Of a DNA stretch of 64,000 nt, positions 1-12,100 are shown piece by piece; position 1 is the first letter of the stretch; each line of letters opens with the position of its first letter. The notes beneath the pieces are model-generated. The model was not told the DNA's origin. It worked only from the letters and a program-made list of their open reading frames with translations, and did no database searches. Made by a program: the position numbers and the translations under genes. This DNA comes from Eumeta japonica (Eukaryota; Arthropoda; Insecta; Lepidoptera; Psychidae): the NCBI GenBank assembly GCA_005406025.1, contig BGZK01000003.1:1178001-1242000 (forward strand), given 5' to 3'.

Positions 1-2936
1 AGAATCGTTAGGTATTAACATAATTATACATACACATATAATGATAGAAAAACTTCTGATGCAAAATCCGAAATAAACATAAAATGTAATTGCTTCCCTC
101 TTGTGGTTTTTTTAAGCATTAAAGATGCTGTATTTTTTATTATATCGTATAATATTCATTTCAGTAAAAAAAATGTTTATGGTAGTATCAAAAAACTTTA
201 TCCATCATATGTATCAGCAAAAATATCCATAACGTTAAAAATGATAGGCTGTAAAATAAGTAAGATGTCTATTACATTTTTGAATGTTGTATTATAGGAA
301 AATTTATAAGTATTTTCAAAAGAGATATAGTTAATAATCATATAATTTATATCATCAAAGGTTACCAATTCGATTTATGTTTATTTCAGACTTATCCTCT
401 GTAACTTGTATACTCTGTTGTTAAACAGATTATTAAATTTTGATCCCAATTAATAGTAAGTAATACATAAATACAATGTTAATTTTTAAAGTTAAATACA
501 TAAAGATAATGTTATTTTTAAAAATTAAATACATACATATAATAAATATATGTTAGTTAATAATTCGGAAAGTACTTCAATTTGCAAAATAAAAAAATTA
601 GCGAGGTTAAAAACAGTAATAAAATCACAAGACTTGTCGAAGTTAATATAAAATGTATTCTTGAAAATAAAATCACATGTACAGAAATTGTTTTTACATA
701 AATGATATTGAATCATTTTGATTATTATATTTATAAATAGCTCAAAATGTTACACAGCATAATAATTAATGTTTTTTTTTTCATTTTTATTAATTTAATA
801 CAAAAATAAATACCTTAAACATAATTCTCGCCCTTACGTAATAAAAATTAATTAAAATAAATTTGAATTATCGTGTGCATTAGCATTTCAACATGATTTA
901 TAAAAATATTAGCTATATAAGCACTAGAATAAATCTTTGGTAATTAGCTGTATATTGTTAAAGGATACTATAATATAATTTAGACAAAATATTTATCGTC
1001 GTCCGATTACAAAAACGGCTATTTGCTTGGGCATTCCATAAGACAGTCCCATTTCATCAAATAAATTACTGTCCAGTCGTTATATCATGATGCTTGTCAA
1101 GACCTACGGAGTGCGATATGATAATGAAATAGAGACAATGATATACTTACATGATATGATGCATATCCTAGTGCAATTTAAAATATATTATTTTTCTATA
1201 TCTTATTTATTCTCTTATTCTCCATTTTTCTTCGCTTTTTGATTTTGGTGTGGGTTCCTCGCTCGCTCTGCCCTCCCGTTCAATTTTCAGCGTATAACTT
1301 TGATTTATACAATATGTATAAGTATTATACACATTCAGAATTAATTGGTTTAAATTGCAATGGTTTAGGACCCAATGTAATTTATATAATAAATTGAAGT
1401 AAAATTTTAAAACCTTACATTAGCAAAGAAATTTATATCTAAATTCCGTAGATTATAAAGTAGAGTCTCGTCTCTAAACAAAATGAGATAACGTGTGATA
1501 TTATAGTTACTATATGAATAAACAAATTATTCCATGATTTTATAAGAAATTCTCCCTCATTAGCTTTGAGTAAATTAATTGTAATTAATATTCATTTATC
1601 ACAGACTGCTCCAAGTCATAAAAAGTTGCCAAATACCATCATACTTCAAATTTTCCACTCTCTACGTAATTGTTTATATTTTCCTATTGGGTAACAAATA
1701 AAATTTATCAAACAATCTCTTTATAATTGATAATTCGTAAAACGTAACTCAAAATGAATATCAATTTCATTTTTTGTCAATATCTTGTTAGGTAGAAAAT
1801 TCTTTCAAATAGCCCTTTCAGTATTTACTAAAAGCTTATGCTATAAATTATCATTACAATTATTTTAACATAACTAACAACAACAAGATTTTATAGGTCA
1901 ACCATGGCACAATTACATTAATTATAAAACATAACCTTATTTTTAGATATGTTCTCATTTTAACGAAGGAAGATATATTTTCCTAATACCCAATCTCTAT
2001 TATTACACGCATTGAGAATTTTATCGTATTCTGCATTCATTGATATCATTTATTTGCCTAGTACACATTTTTTAATTAATATTGTTTAATTTACATATTT
2101 ATAGTTATTAATAATTCAGGCACCCTACAGATTTGCTTTAAGCAACTTTGCTGGTATTTATTAGTCGATTCATGAAACGCCCAGACACACGATATACCCG
2201 TTTCTGCAGTCGGACGCCGATATTTATAACGTATAATAATTAATAAAATATCGTAATTAAATCTAATCTTTATAAATTTACTTATCAAATAACCTCAAAA
2301 AGTTTTATTAAGACTAACTTCAATCGAGGACATGCCGTTTTTTCGTAGTTTTTAAATACGTGTGTTGTTTACTGAGACTCAATCGTATCAATTTTATTGC
2401 AGATCGATCCAGGGCCGTAGCTAGGGCTGAGTTTATTATAGGGCACTAGAAGTTTCAGGTGGGACGAAAGCTTAATTTTTTTTGGCGGTCAAAATGAGCA
2501 AGGGCTTCAACTTTCCAAGAAGTGAAGTTTCAAAGCCTCATATTTATAGAGATTTGAAACTTTTAAAATTAAAAGGAATTTAATTTATTTATTATGTTTT
2601 CGGGTTGGTTTTTAATTATATAAAGTCATACTAGAAGCCGCTGTTAATATGCTAAACATGAAACCGAACAATAGGTATAACTGAAGGCTTCAATTTAACA
2701 TATTAATTAAAGCCTGAAGAATGCAGTGGAATCTCCAGATCCTGTTAATTCATTCTCTTTTTTCTCCCTAATACAATGAATACTACGCCTGCAATTATTT
2801 TATGACACTATAACAATTCATGGCGTTTTAACACAAAGCACCGATTTAACTTCGAGCTACGAGCCGGGATCGATCATATCTTATTGGTGAGACATAAAGT
2901 ATCTTAATTCTATAATCCACCATAGAGTATAGTACA
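1..2936. other. AT-rich sequence beyond the Zasp-motif gene, no gene seen
   Basis: No coding signal, RNA gene or recognisable transposon protein. Only short chance open frames occur. A slightly GC-richer patch at 2395-2480 (GATCCAGGGCCGTAGCTAGGG) resembles ends of dispersed repeats but I cannot name it. Confidence 0.5.
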
Positions 2937-2942
2937 TTTATT
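2937..2942 (-). terminator. Candidate polyadenylation signal of the Zasp-motif gene
   Basis: AATAAA on the minus strand, 36 nt beyond the TAG stop of the terminal exon. Position and sequence fit the main 3' end, which would make the 3' UTR short. Confidence 0.55.
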
Positions 2943-2977
2943 GATCCATTTTTAATTCACCATCTGCTATGTTCCCG

Positions 2978-3110
2978 CTATAAATCGGAGAAAACGTGTT
3001 CCCTTTCCAAGCTATCCACGCCGTCCTGAGTGCCGGTGATGACCTGCAGCACTCTGAAGGCTCTGGACTGGCGGGGCGGTGCTTCTTGTGTGAAGTGGTG
3101 GTAATATACT
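2978..3110 (-). CDS. Terminal coding exon with Enigma/Zasp C-terminal motif
   Basis: Acceptor CCGCAG (CAG at 3113-3111) precedes a GC-rich 133-nt exon, set in AT-rich DNA. It takes the two bases left by the donor at 10106, making Lys, and then encodes VYYHHFTQEAPP, QSRAFRVLQVITGTQD and a short acidic tail ending VFSDL before TAG at 2980-2978. The match to the PDLIM5/7 linker motif and the frame agreement across a 7-kb intron are independent signs that the exon is real. Extra small exons between 3.1 and 10.1 kb cannot be excluded. Confidence 0.85.
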
Positions 3111-6100
3111 CTGCGGAAACAGAAAGCAATCGTGTGCAACGGTGAAGTAGATATACATTTTCCATTTTTTATTGCGCTTTTCATAGGGAAGTAAAACTAC
3201 CTTACACTAACGAGCGATGTAAAAGTGTTATATGTTTTTTTTTTTAATTTAGATTTCGTTGTAATTAAATATTTCTACAAAGTAACCAATAAAATAGTTT
3301 ATGTGTAACAACGGCGTAGATAATGACATAATTATTTCAGTAGTGTTTTTACGATAAAGCATATAAGTTTTGTTCCTTCAGAGCAATTGTCAATAGCAAT
3401 AAAAAAAACATTTATGACCTTTCTACAATATTACAGCAATAAGAATATTCTAAAAAACAAATACTTTTATTTGTCGAAAAGTTGGAAAAATTATTTCAAT
3501 TTGTCACCATCTTTTAAATAAACTAAAGCTATTGCAAAAATCTATTTTTGGGATTACATACGGCAGAGCACAATAAACAATGTATAGAAAAGCAGTGAAA
3601 CTGAATTTCACTGTTATAATTTACAGAGATAAAAGGAATTTCACTAAAGTTCATGATAAGTTATCTCGTCACATGAACCTTTCAAGTGTAAACGTATTAT
3701 TTGCAGTATTTGAACGCAACCAGCTTCACATAATTAAACTACGTTTCCTTCGTACGTACGATATTCGTACAATATCGCGGACAGGTCCGTACAATGTGTG
3801 ATCATGGACATCTAAAATTGCAAAATGAAAGCTGACGCAAGATGCACCTAATCCGGCTTCTGTCATGGAACGCCTGGGGTACCTTGAACAAAAATGCATG
3901 GGGTCTCCTCCATTCCTCAACATTCCTGCTGGTGAACGTGCGCTATCATAGAGGAACCCCGGCGCGGACGTCTGCTTACCGCTTCCTCTGTCTATGACCA
4001 ATTTCCATTATCTACGTCGCACGTTGATGTTGTATCTGATTGCAGTCACCGCAATGTTGAGTCTCGGTCGGAGTTCCATATTGGAGACTGATTCTTAAGC
4101 GCCCCGGACTGGTCGGACTGGTTAATTGCGATCCGGGGCCCAATGACAGTCGTCATCAATGCGAATAAAACGTCAAAAACCGACAGCCTTACCCGAGACG
4201 GGGAGCGTGATTGAATTTAACTTAATTTAAACTCATTGATCGAGTCAGTCTTTCTGGTTCAAAAGCAGCGCACACAATTATACGCCATGAAAGTTATGAT
4301 AGCTCTATGATTACCACCGTGTTTTGATACGTGTAAGAAGGTAATATAAAGGTCTGTAAGAAAAAAACGATAGGGAACCTGCAGAAGCTATAGATGGCGG
4401 CCCGAAACGACAATAGCGACACAGTGTGAATAAAAAGAAAAGCTTTCCAGACTCGTCAACCACATGTTAAAAATACTGTTTCAAAATAAATGTAATAAAA
4501 TAAGACATTTATCAGTTTACTTTAAACTGATGTTATCAAAATTGTTCGATGTGGATTTCGACCGGTTAATTATGATCGACAACAAGCTCAAAGGCTTTTC
4601 GGGTCAGGTCATGTTTTCGGCGTTGTACAAAAAGTTGATCATAAAGAAGAGACAGTGTTGAGTGGTCAATTTACTGCCTAAACAAATATCTCAAGTGTAC
4701 ATGATGTCAGGATAACAATAAATATTTTTCTGAATCAATTGTTACTGCATATCTTTAGAAGGGGTCAATTTTTTATAGGAAATAAATACAGTGTTGAATC
4801 GAAAACTAGTCACGCAAACGCGTTGGTGTTTTTCCTCTCGCTTTCTCATCAAACTTTTTAGTATTTATTTTATTGAAGATATCTGTAGGAATATATCACA
4901 GGAGTAGATGTAATGTAATATATGATAAAGCAAAAGCTTCCGTTGTTCGCCAACAATCACAAACGTTCGCCGGTGCACGGTCCCTACATGACAAACGCTA
5001 GACATACAAATACACAATGGCGCACTATTACCGACCTCAACGCTGTATTGTTGTAGTGGCATGTAACATGTATGCGACGAACTATTAGCAGCTATTAGCC
5101 TCCGCTGGAATACCAATACAAATGCGCCTACGCTATTTGGCTCCTCAACGAGAAGCAATCATTAAGGCGATCAACCACACATTCAGTGGCGTAACCACAT
5201 GACGATGACAATCGGGAACTGAAGATCGAAACTAAGTACGCTCACTTATTTAGGTTTCAAGCATAGCTACATTTCAGAAAGCACTTTAACCTCAAGACCC
5301 ATTGTTCAATAAGTCAAAGAACTGAGCTGACTGAAGTAGCATCCCCGAGAACATGCTGCCGTAATCGTGGCTCACATGCTACGTCGTCCCAGCTTTAAGA
5401 AGTCCAACTGTAAAAGCATGTCTTACCGAAACTAGCAGCTCGCCTGCTGCCTATTGCGGCAGCTTTGCGCTACTACTGTATTTCCACCTTTGTATTGTTG
5501 ACTTGCTTTATATATATTTCTCCGGTAAATTGCATACGGCCTGCTAGGTTAGTGTAACACATATCTCTCCATCACCACCATTCAGAGCTAATGCAATAGA
5601 ATGCTTATAAGCTCATAAATACATGAGCGCACGTTACTATCAATTGTTTTATTTATAATGATGAAACTATCTATTTAATGTCATATATATATAAATTTTA
5701 ATTTAACCCAGTGGGGTATAGATATATAATCACACACATATATATCTATTCCCCACTCGTTTAAATTGAAATTTAGTAATAATTATTTTATAGTGATCCA
5801 AATATGTTCATGGATTTGTAACCCCGTCCTGTCGATATATAACTATAAACAAATGAATATGACAAATTTTTATGATTACCATACGGTGTATCAAAATCAC
5901 ACATATAACCTATCGTTGTCGTTATCGCGTAATCACATATACTAAATTATAGGATTGGTCAAAACGTTTTTAAATTGTAAAAGGACATCAGACAGACAGA
6001 CAAAAAGTTAAAAAATTATAGAATTAGGGTTAGTGAGTCATGGAATGAATATTTATAACAAAATTTCTATAAAAAAATGTATGTGCAAACATAATCAGAA

Positions 6101-9100
6101 TTAACATTTATTGTTTCTAAAAACGTAACGTAACGTAAATACACTTTTGCATACGAATAATCCAACTTTAAAAACATTTATGCTACTCCTCCCTAACGCC
6201 TGCGGAAACATGTTTTTCACATGTGTACTCTTCGACAGCCAAAAGGCTGTCGAAGAATTTGATTTTCATCATCAGAAAACTGATGATGAAAATCAGAATT
6301 AAAAAAAAATATTTTTACGAAGAAAAAAAGTCACAATATGCCAGGTCGGGATTGTATACAGGATTGATCATAAGTTCTACGTTTTTCTCCTTCAAAAATC
6401 ATTTGTCTGTTAGGCCGTGTGAGAATTAGCGTTGTAGTGGTACAAGATGATACGAAGTTTACGATTACTTTATGAAGTTTGTCAATAACTTCCAGCAAAG
6501 AAATAGTCGTGTACCAATCATTATTCATGGTACGACAATTCTCCAAAGCAACATTAACCATGTGTCCAGTTTTCTCGATAGACCCATAGGTCAATTACTA
6601 TTTTTTTTTGGAATCATAGAAATAAATTCATGTTCCATTACCTGTTACTATGTATCACACCAAATTTGACGTTCCTTCCTTAAATCTGGTAAGAATGGCA
6701 TTGTACCAAGTGACGCGGTCCGTTTTTAGAGCCTCAGTTAAATTATGTGGGATCCACCGCAAGCACAGCTTTTTCATACCCAAATGATGGTGTAAGATAA
6801 ATTGTATTTAATTCATGCCTATACCTAAGGATACTCGAATCTTATGGTAGGTCACATGCCTGTTTATTTCGATCATACGGCGTTACGTCATCGACGTTTT
6901 TGTTGTTCACAGCGGTTGACGGGTGATCATAGCGAAATTTGACATTGAGATTGACGCGACCACGCTTGAATTCTGCAAACCAGTTATAAATAGTCGTCTT
7001 GCATGATGTTTCATCGCCAGAAGCAGTCCAAAGCCGAGTGACGTTGCTAAGCTATCAATTACACTTCAAATCGTAGAAAATCAACTACGAAATTTTCTGC
7101 AACTTAAAGCCATAGGGATGAAGAAAGGCAATTCTTAAAATGACGCCACAGTGTAAAAACAATTGACAGTTAGATGAAACAAACTGTATTTTATAGCCAA
7201 AAAGCTCCATTTACAAATGTAGTAATTCCTTTTAAAAATTTTGTTATGAAGTGGCCAGTGCGAGAAACTTGTAGAGCGCCCCACAAAAAGTTTAACAGAT
7301 AAAAATACTAATTGTAAAAATCCAGGGATATCAGATTATTTATATTTACGGATGCAATATGTAGTCACGATAACGGCCGAAAAAAGTTAAGAATCGCGGT
7401 CTTTTTTTTTTTATTAGCTTTAGAATTACTCTTTATTGAAGATCATTAGCATAATTCGTGTGACTTGCTCAAAAAATTATATTTGTTAAAATGCATTTCA
7501 TTATGAAACGCATATGCATATAATAATATTTTTTTCTCATTTATTCGGACGTGGAACCCATCAAATGTATTAAAGTATTGTGATACTGCTAGGCGCTTTC
7601 AGATGTCACGGTAAGTAATAGTTTATTAGTTTGTTTTGATTTTGTTTTTCTTGACTCTTCCTGATGATAATAATTTTTTTTTCGTTCTTTGTTTCATTTC
7701 ATAAGTCAGCAATAAAATTTTGAATTTTTTAATTGAAATTAAATGAGTCTTTCGAGGCGCGTATTTTTGGAAATGCTACATATTAATAATTTAGATACAC
7801 GTTTATTTTGAAATTATGCACATTAATCTCAATGTAATCCCAATCTAAATGAAAATCTCAGTGATTATACCTAGAAAATACATGTACCTAGTGTACCTAA
7901 CATATGTGTAAAATAATTATAACTATAACGCCACGAAAAACAAACCACGAAACATAAAACATTCTTCATCTATACACATCATAATCATACATCGTCCAGT
8001 CTGGCATTAGTGATAAGAACGGCATGTGATTGGTCATAACGTATATTCGAATCGATTTGCATGAAAACGAGATTCCCGCCAAATAAAAAAAATATATGAA
8101 TAAATTATAATTTTTTGTGCTTACAAAGGCTGACCATTTGTGCATATTGATTCACTGGCCAAGCGATTTATCCATTGTCGTTTTTTACTTATCGTTTTTA
8201 TAACAATTTATGGGCACTATTTTAAAATAAATAGTGATACTGATAATTTGCGTGTCGTAATAAATTTCGTCTTAAAAATTACACTAAGGCACAAGACACT
8301 GAATAAAATACAATTATATTTATGCTACTTTTTTAAAATATATAAAATATTTTATCGTACATTGCGGTAATAACTGTATAGAACGAACAACATTATTCAT
8401 ATTGACAAAAAGCTGACATGTTCCATTGTTGAAGACGTCTTAAAAAACTAATGTCGATAAAAATTTAAAACACATCTAAGAAGCATTGACTGGTATCCAC
8501 TTTTAATAAATTTTTATTATTTACAATATTTGGATCAGTAAACAGTAATACTTTTTACTATTATTTTAAAAAAAAGGGACGTATTTCACGCAAATATTTA
8601 AAGAATTACTTTTACTTTATGATATTAAATAATAGGCACTTACTTACAAAGAAAAAGAAAAATGTATTAATAAAATAGAGATGAATACTATAATTTAGAA
8701 TAAACAAAAACTCAAATGAGTATGATCACAATTCTTTAAAAACACGCCTTATATTTGAACAACATTTAAATATTGTAGCGACTTTATTGCTTTTACTTAA
8801 TGTAAAGTAAAAGTTGCGATCATTTGCCAGAATTTCTTTTAAATAACGTACATTTATTTATGCTCAAAAATTTAATATCTTAGATGGCTAAGTTACCTCA
8901 AAAAAGTTACGCGCGAATTTAGAAACCTTTCTGGCACATGACTAAAATACATTACAAAGACAATTACTTATATATCATATAAATAAAAAAGCTTTAAAAC
9001 TCACCGCAGTTATGGAAAATTCCCAAAAGTAGAAAAAAAGCCATACGAAGCGACACTATTTCATGTGAACTTAGGCTTAATAAAGAAAGCTTTGAGCAAA

Positions 9101-12100
9101 ACCACAAAAGCTTCTAATTCTACAAACAACAATATATCGCCATCGACATCTAATAGACTTTCTATGTGTAGAAAAGATAAATAAATAATTGGAAACCGTA
9201 AAGAAAAAACGTGTAAGAAAAAATATTTAAATTCAATAATCTTTACTACGCATAGAAAATTATCTTATTCAGCTATATTAAAGAAAAAAAAACTGTATAA
9301 ATCAGTGTTTTTCGTTTGAAGCTAGGAGACTAATTAAATATTCCAATTAATTCCATGTTTTAAAGATCGAAATAGCTATTGAGCATCAATACAGAAACAA
9401 ATAAAAAAAACACTAATTTATCAGTTATTCCACAACTAAGACGATATTATTGCTAATACGAAAACGCATTTTAAACAAAAAAAAAACCAATAAGCTGATG
9501 ATTAAGGGCTTCTTAGCGGAGAAAGATTCACGCTTACAAACTGATATAAGCTGTGCAATAAAAACTCCCCGTTTACATTGGATGTGAGCAAACAGCGCCC
9601 GCCTCAGAACCGACCACCGAAGCTGAAACGAGAGGGAATGTGAATACACGGCGTCTTATTGCTTATCCCCGTGCAAATATTTGGTTGCAAAAGCACTCTC
9701 CTAGCCGCTAATCCTGCATATTTAGTGCACGGATGATTTATTTGAATTTTTTTTTTTCTTTCGCTTGACAACATTCATATCGCAATGGGGACAAGGAAAT
9801 ATGTGGGATATTTTTACTACGATACATGTCGATCTTTGAACATTGGTTAACTGCTTGTTGCTACATTTGTTTATGAAATGTCCTTAAAAATTGTATATTC
9901 TTAATTTCTCTAATATACTACACATTTTTTCGGGAAATTTTAACTGTTAAAATTTATTTATGGACATTAATATTTAATTACATTCGATCTCGACATATTT
10001 TGACGAAATTGTCTTCATTGTTCTTAACTGGTATGTCTAATACTTCAAAACAGTATATTACTATTGCTATACTAATTACTATACTAATACTATTTTGCGT
10101 ACTCACTTTCTGTTTTGACCGTCGTTGCCCTCCAATTGTATCGGTATAATCCTCGTCTTGGGTTGATTAGATTGTTGATTATTCTGGAGATTTTTGTTCA
10201 AAGTAGGCAAATCAGATTGTGTCACACCATCGTCTAACCTCACTAACTGTGGTGATAGAACTCTCATAATACGCTGAGTCGGTTGAGAATAAGCATGATT
10301 ACTCGGCTGCCCTTGTGCGTTAGGGTTCTGCATATCTATGACGATACGTAACTGCGGTTGTTGGTTCTGCCTACGTGAATCTTCTATTTGCACGGGAATA
10401 ACTCTCGAACCAACTGAAGGATTATCTCTCGGAAGACTTTTCCTGTTTTCTGAAGGTATCGTAGACCATGCTGGTTGAACGGTCTGTTGGTATTTAGGCG
10501 GACTTACGACTTCCCGGGCATTTCTCTGCATTTCGGTACTTTTTCGCACCCATTCTGGTTCTGATGTACTGTCCCTCGGAGGTGTACATAACTCTCGTGG
10601 AGCGCTCCTCCTGCCTTCTAAAGGTTTTTGGCACCATTCAGGTGGCGGGGTCTTAGTTTTCTCCTTTTGAGTTTTCACCCAAGGTGGGATAGATTTCGGA
10701 CTGTCCGGACAAAAGTAAATTGGTTCCTGAGATACATATACTGCTTCTTTTTGTGGGGCGTATGTTTGATTGGACTCGTTTTCAAATTTCGGTTTACGTG
10801 GAGAAACCGGAATAGAAATGTGCGATTGGTACCGGGGTGATTCTTGAGATTGATTCTGTTTAGTGGGTGAGGACACGGGCACTGTCCTATTGTTGTTAGC
10901 GTCTTGTCTCCATGGAGGGCTATAATTATTCAGGACTCTATTGTCCATCTCTTGCGATGCTACCCATGGAGGTGTATACTGTTGTTGTTGATTCAGAGCT
11001 TGAGGTCTAACAGTCTTATTTTCTTGAGCGTTCTTCCATGATGGATTTTGATTTTGTTGCGGTTGATTGTTATTCACTTCTTGATTCCTCCAAGGCGGTA
11101 TGTAATTTTGTTGCTGATTAAGCTGATTCTGTTGTTGATATTTATTATTATCATTATCCTTAGAATACCTATTTAAGGTATTAGTCCGCCAAGGAGCGGG
11201 ATTTGATGGATCGTACTCGTTATTTTGTGATTGATTAGTTAGAGGGATTGTGTTATTGTAAATGGTGTTATTGTAATTTGGTTGTTGGTTAGACAAATTA
11301 GATACGTAATTATCTTGAATACGTTGTGCACTTCTAGGTAAGGTGTGATAATTGCAACTGGTGTTTGGTGTATTATTTGTTTGAACATTCGGCGAAAATT
11401 GTTGTTGACTTGGTGAAAATGGTCCGCGATTTAAATGGGGTGATTGAGGACTCATATTTTTAGCAGGAGAGTCTTTTCGTTCGGGTTGCCGCCAACTGGT
11501 GTTAGGGCTGGGAGAAAATGACGTTCCAGTGTTTATAAGAGGTGACTGATTGAATGGTAAAGGACTTTTATTAAACTGAGAATCTTGTCTCTGCAAAAGT
11601 TCTCTTGTAGGCGTTGAAGAATTGACATTTGGGGAAGAAGATTTCTGGTGTGCGTACTGAGGTGAAGGTTTGTGGACTGGACTCTCCGGTTGGTATGAAC
11701 CGTACTGTTGGTTCTGTCTTGACTGATTTTGCGTTTGTGGTGTAAAAGATTGCGGCGGTTGCTGCGAAAAACTCGACGGCGGCATTTTGAGTGTCAAAGG
11801 ACTGGGAACTTTCTCGACATATTTGGGCACTGATCCCATTCGGTCCAACTGTGCTTTCTCGGTTTCCCAATGATAAGGGCTGTTGGTTTTTCTAAGCATT
11901 CCGATAGGGTTCTCAGGTATTACGATTTCAGGCCGTTCACCGGGAGCTGCCGGTTTGGGAGATTTAGAACTAGGAGCTTGAATTACTATCGGGGGAGGTG
12001 GAGGTGGAGCAGGTGCTTGTGGCGGCGGTGGTGGTGGAGGTATTCCTCCTCCTTGCATATGATGAGCTCCATTGGCTGCTTGTTGACATCCATACACATG

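Larger units (their letters stand above)
3111..10106 (-). other. Large last intron of the Zasp-motif gene
   Basis: A 7-kb intron bounded by GTGAGT (10106) and CAG (3111). It holds a mariner remnant (6315-7115), inverted repeats near 5.7 and 6.2 kb, and GC-elevated unassigned patches at 3.8-4.2, 4.9-5.5 and 9.5-9.7 kb. The rest is AT-rich with only short open frames. Confidence 0.75.

Noticed and set aside
3726..4001. 91-codon minus-strand frame in GC-elevated sequence
   Set aside because: No recognisable protein and no matching splice phase with the flanking Zasp-motif exons; I cannot tell a weathered repeat from chance.
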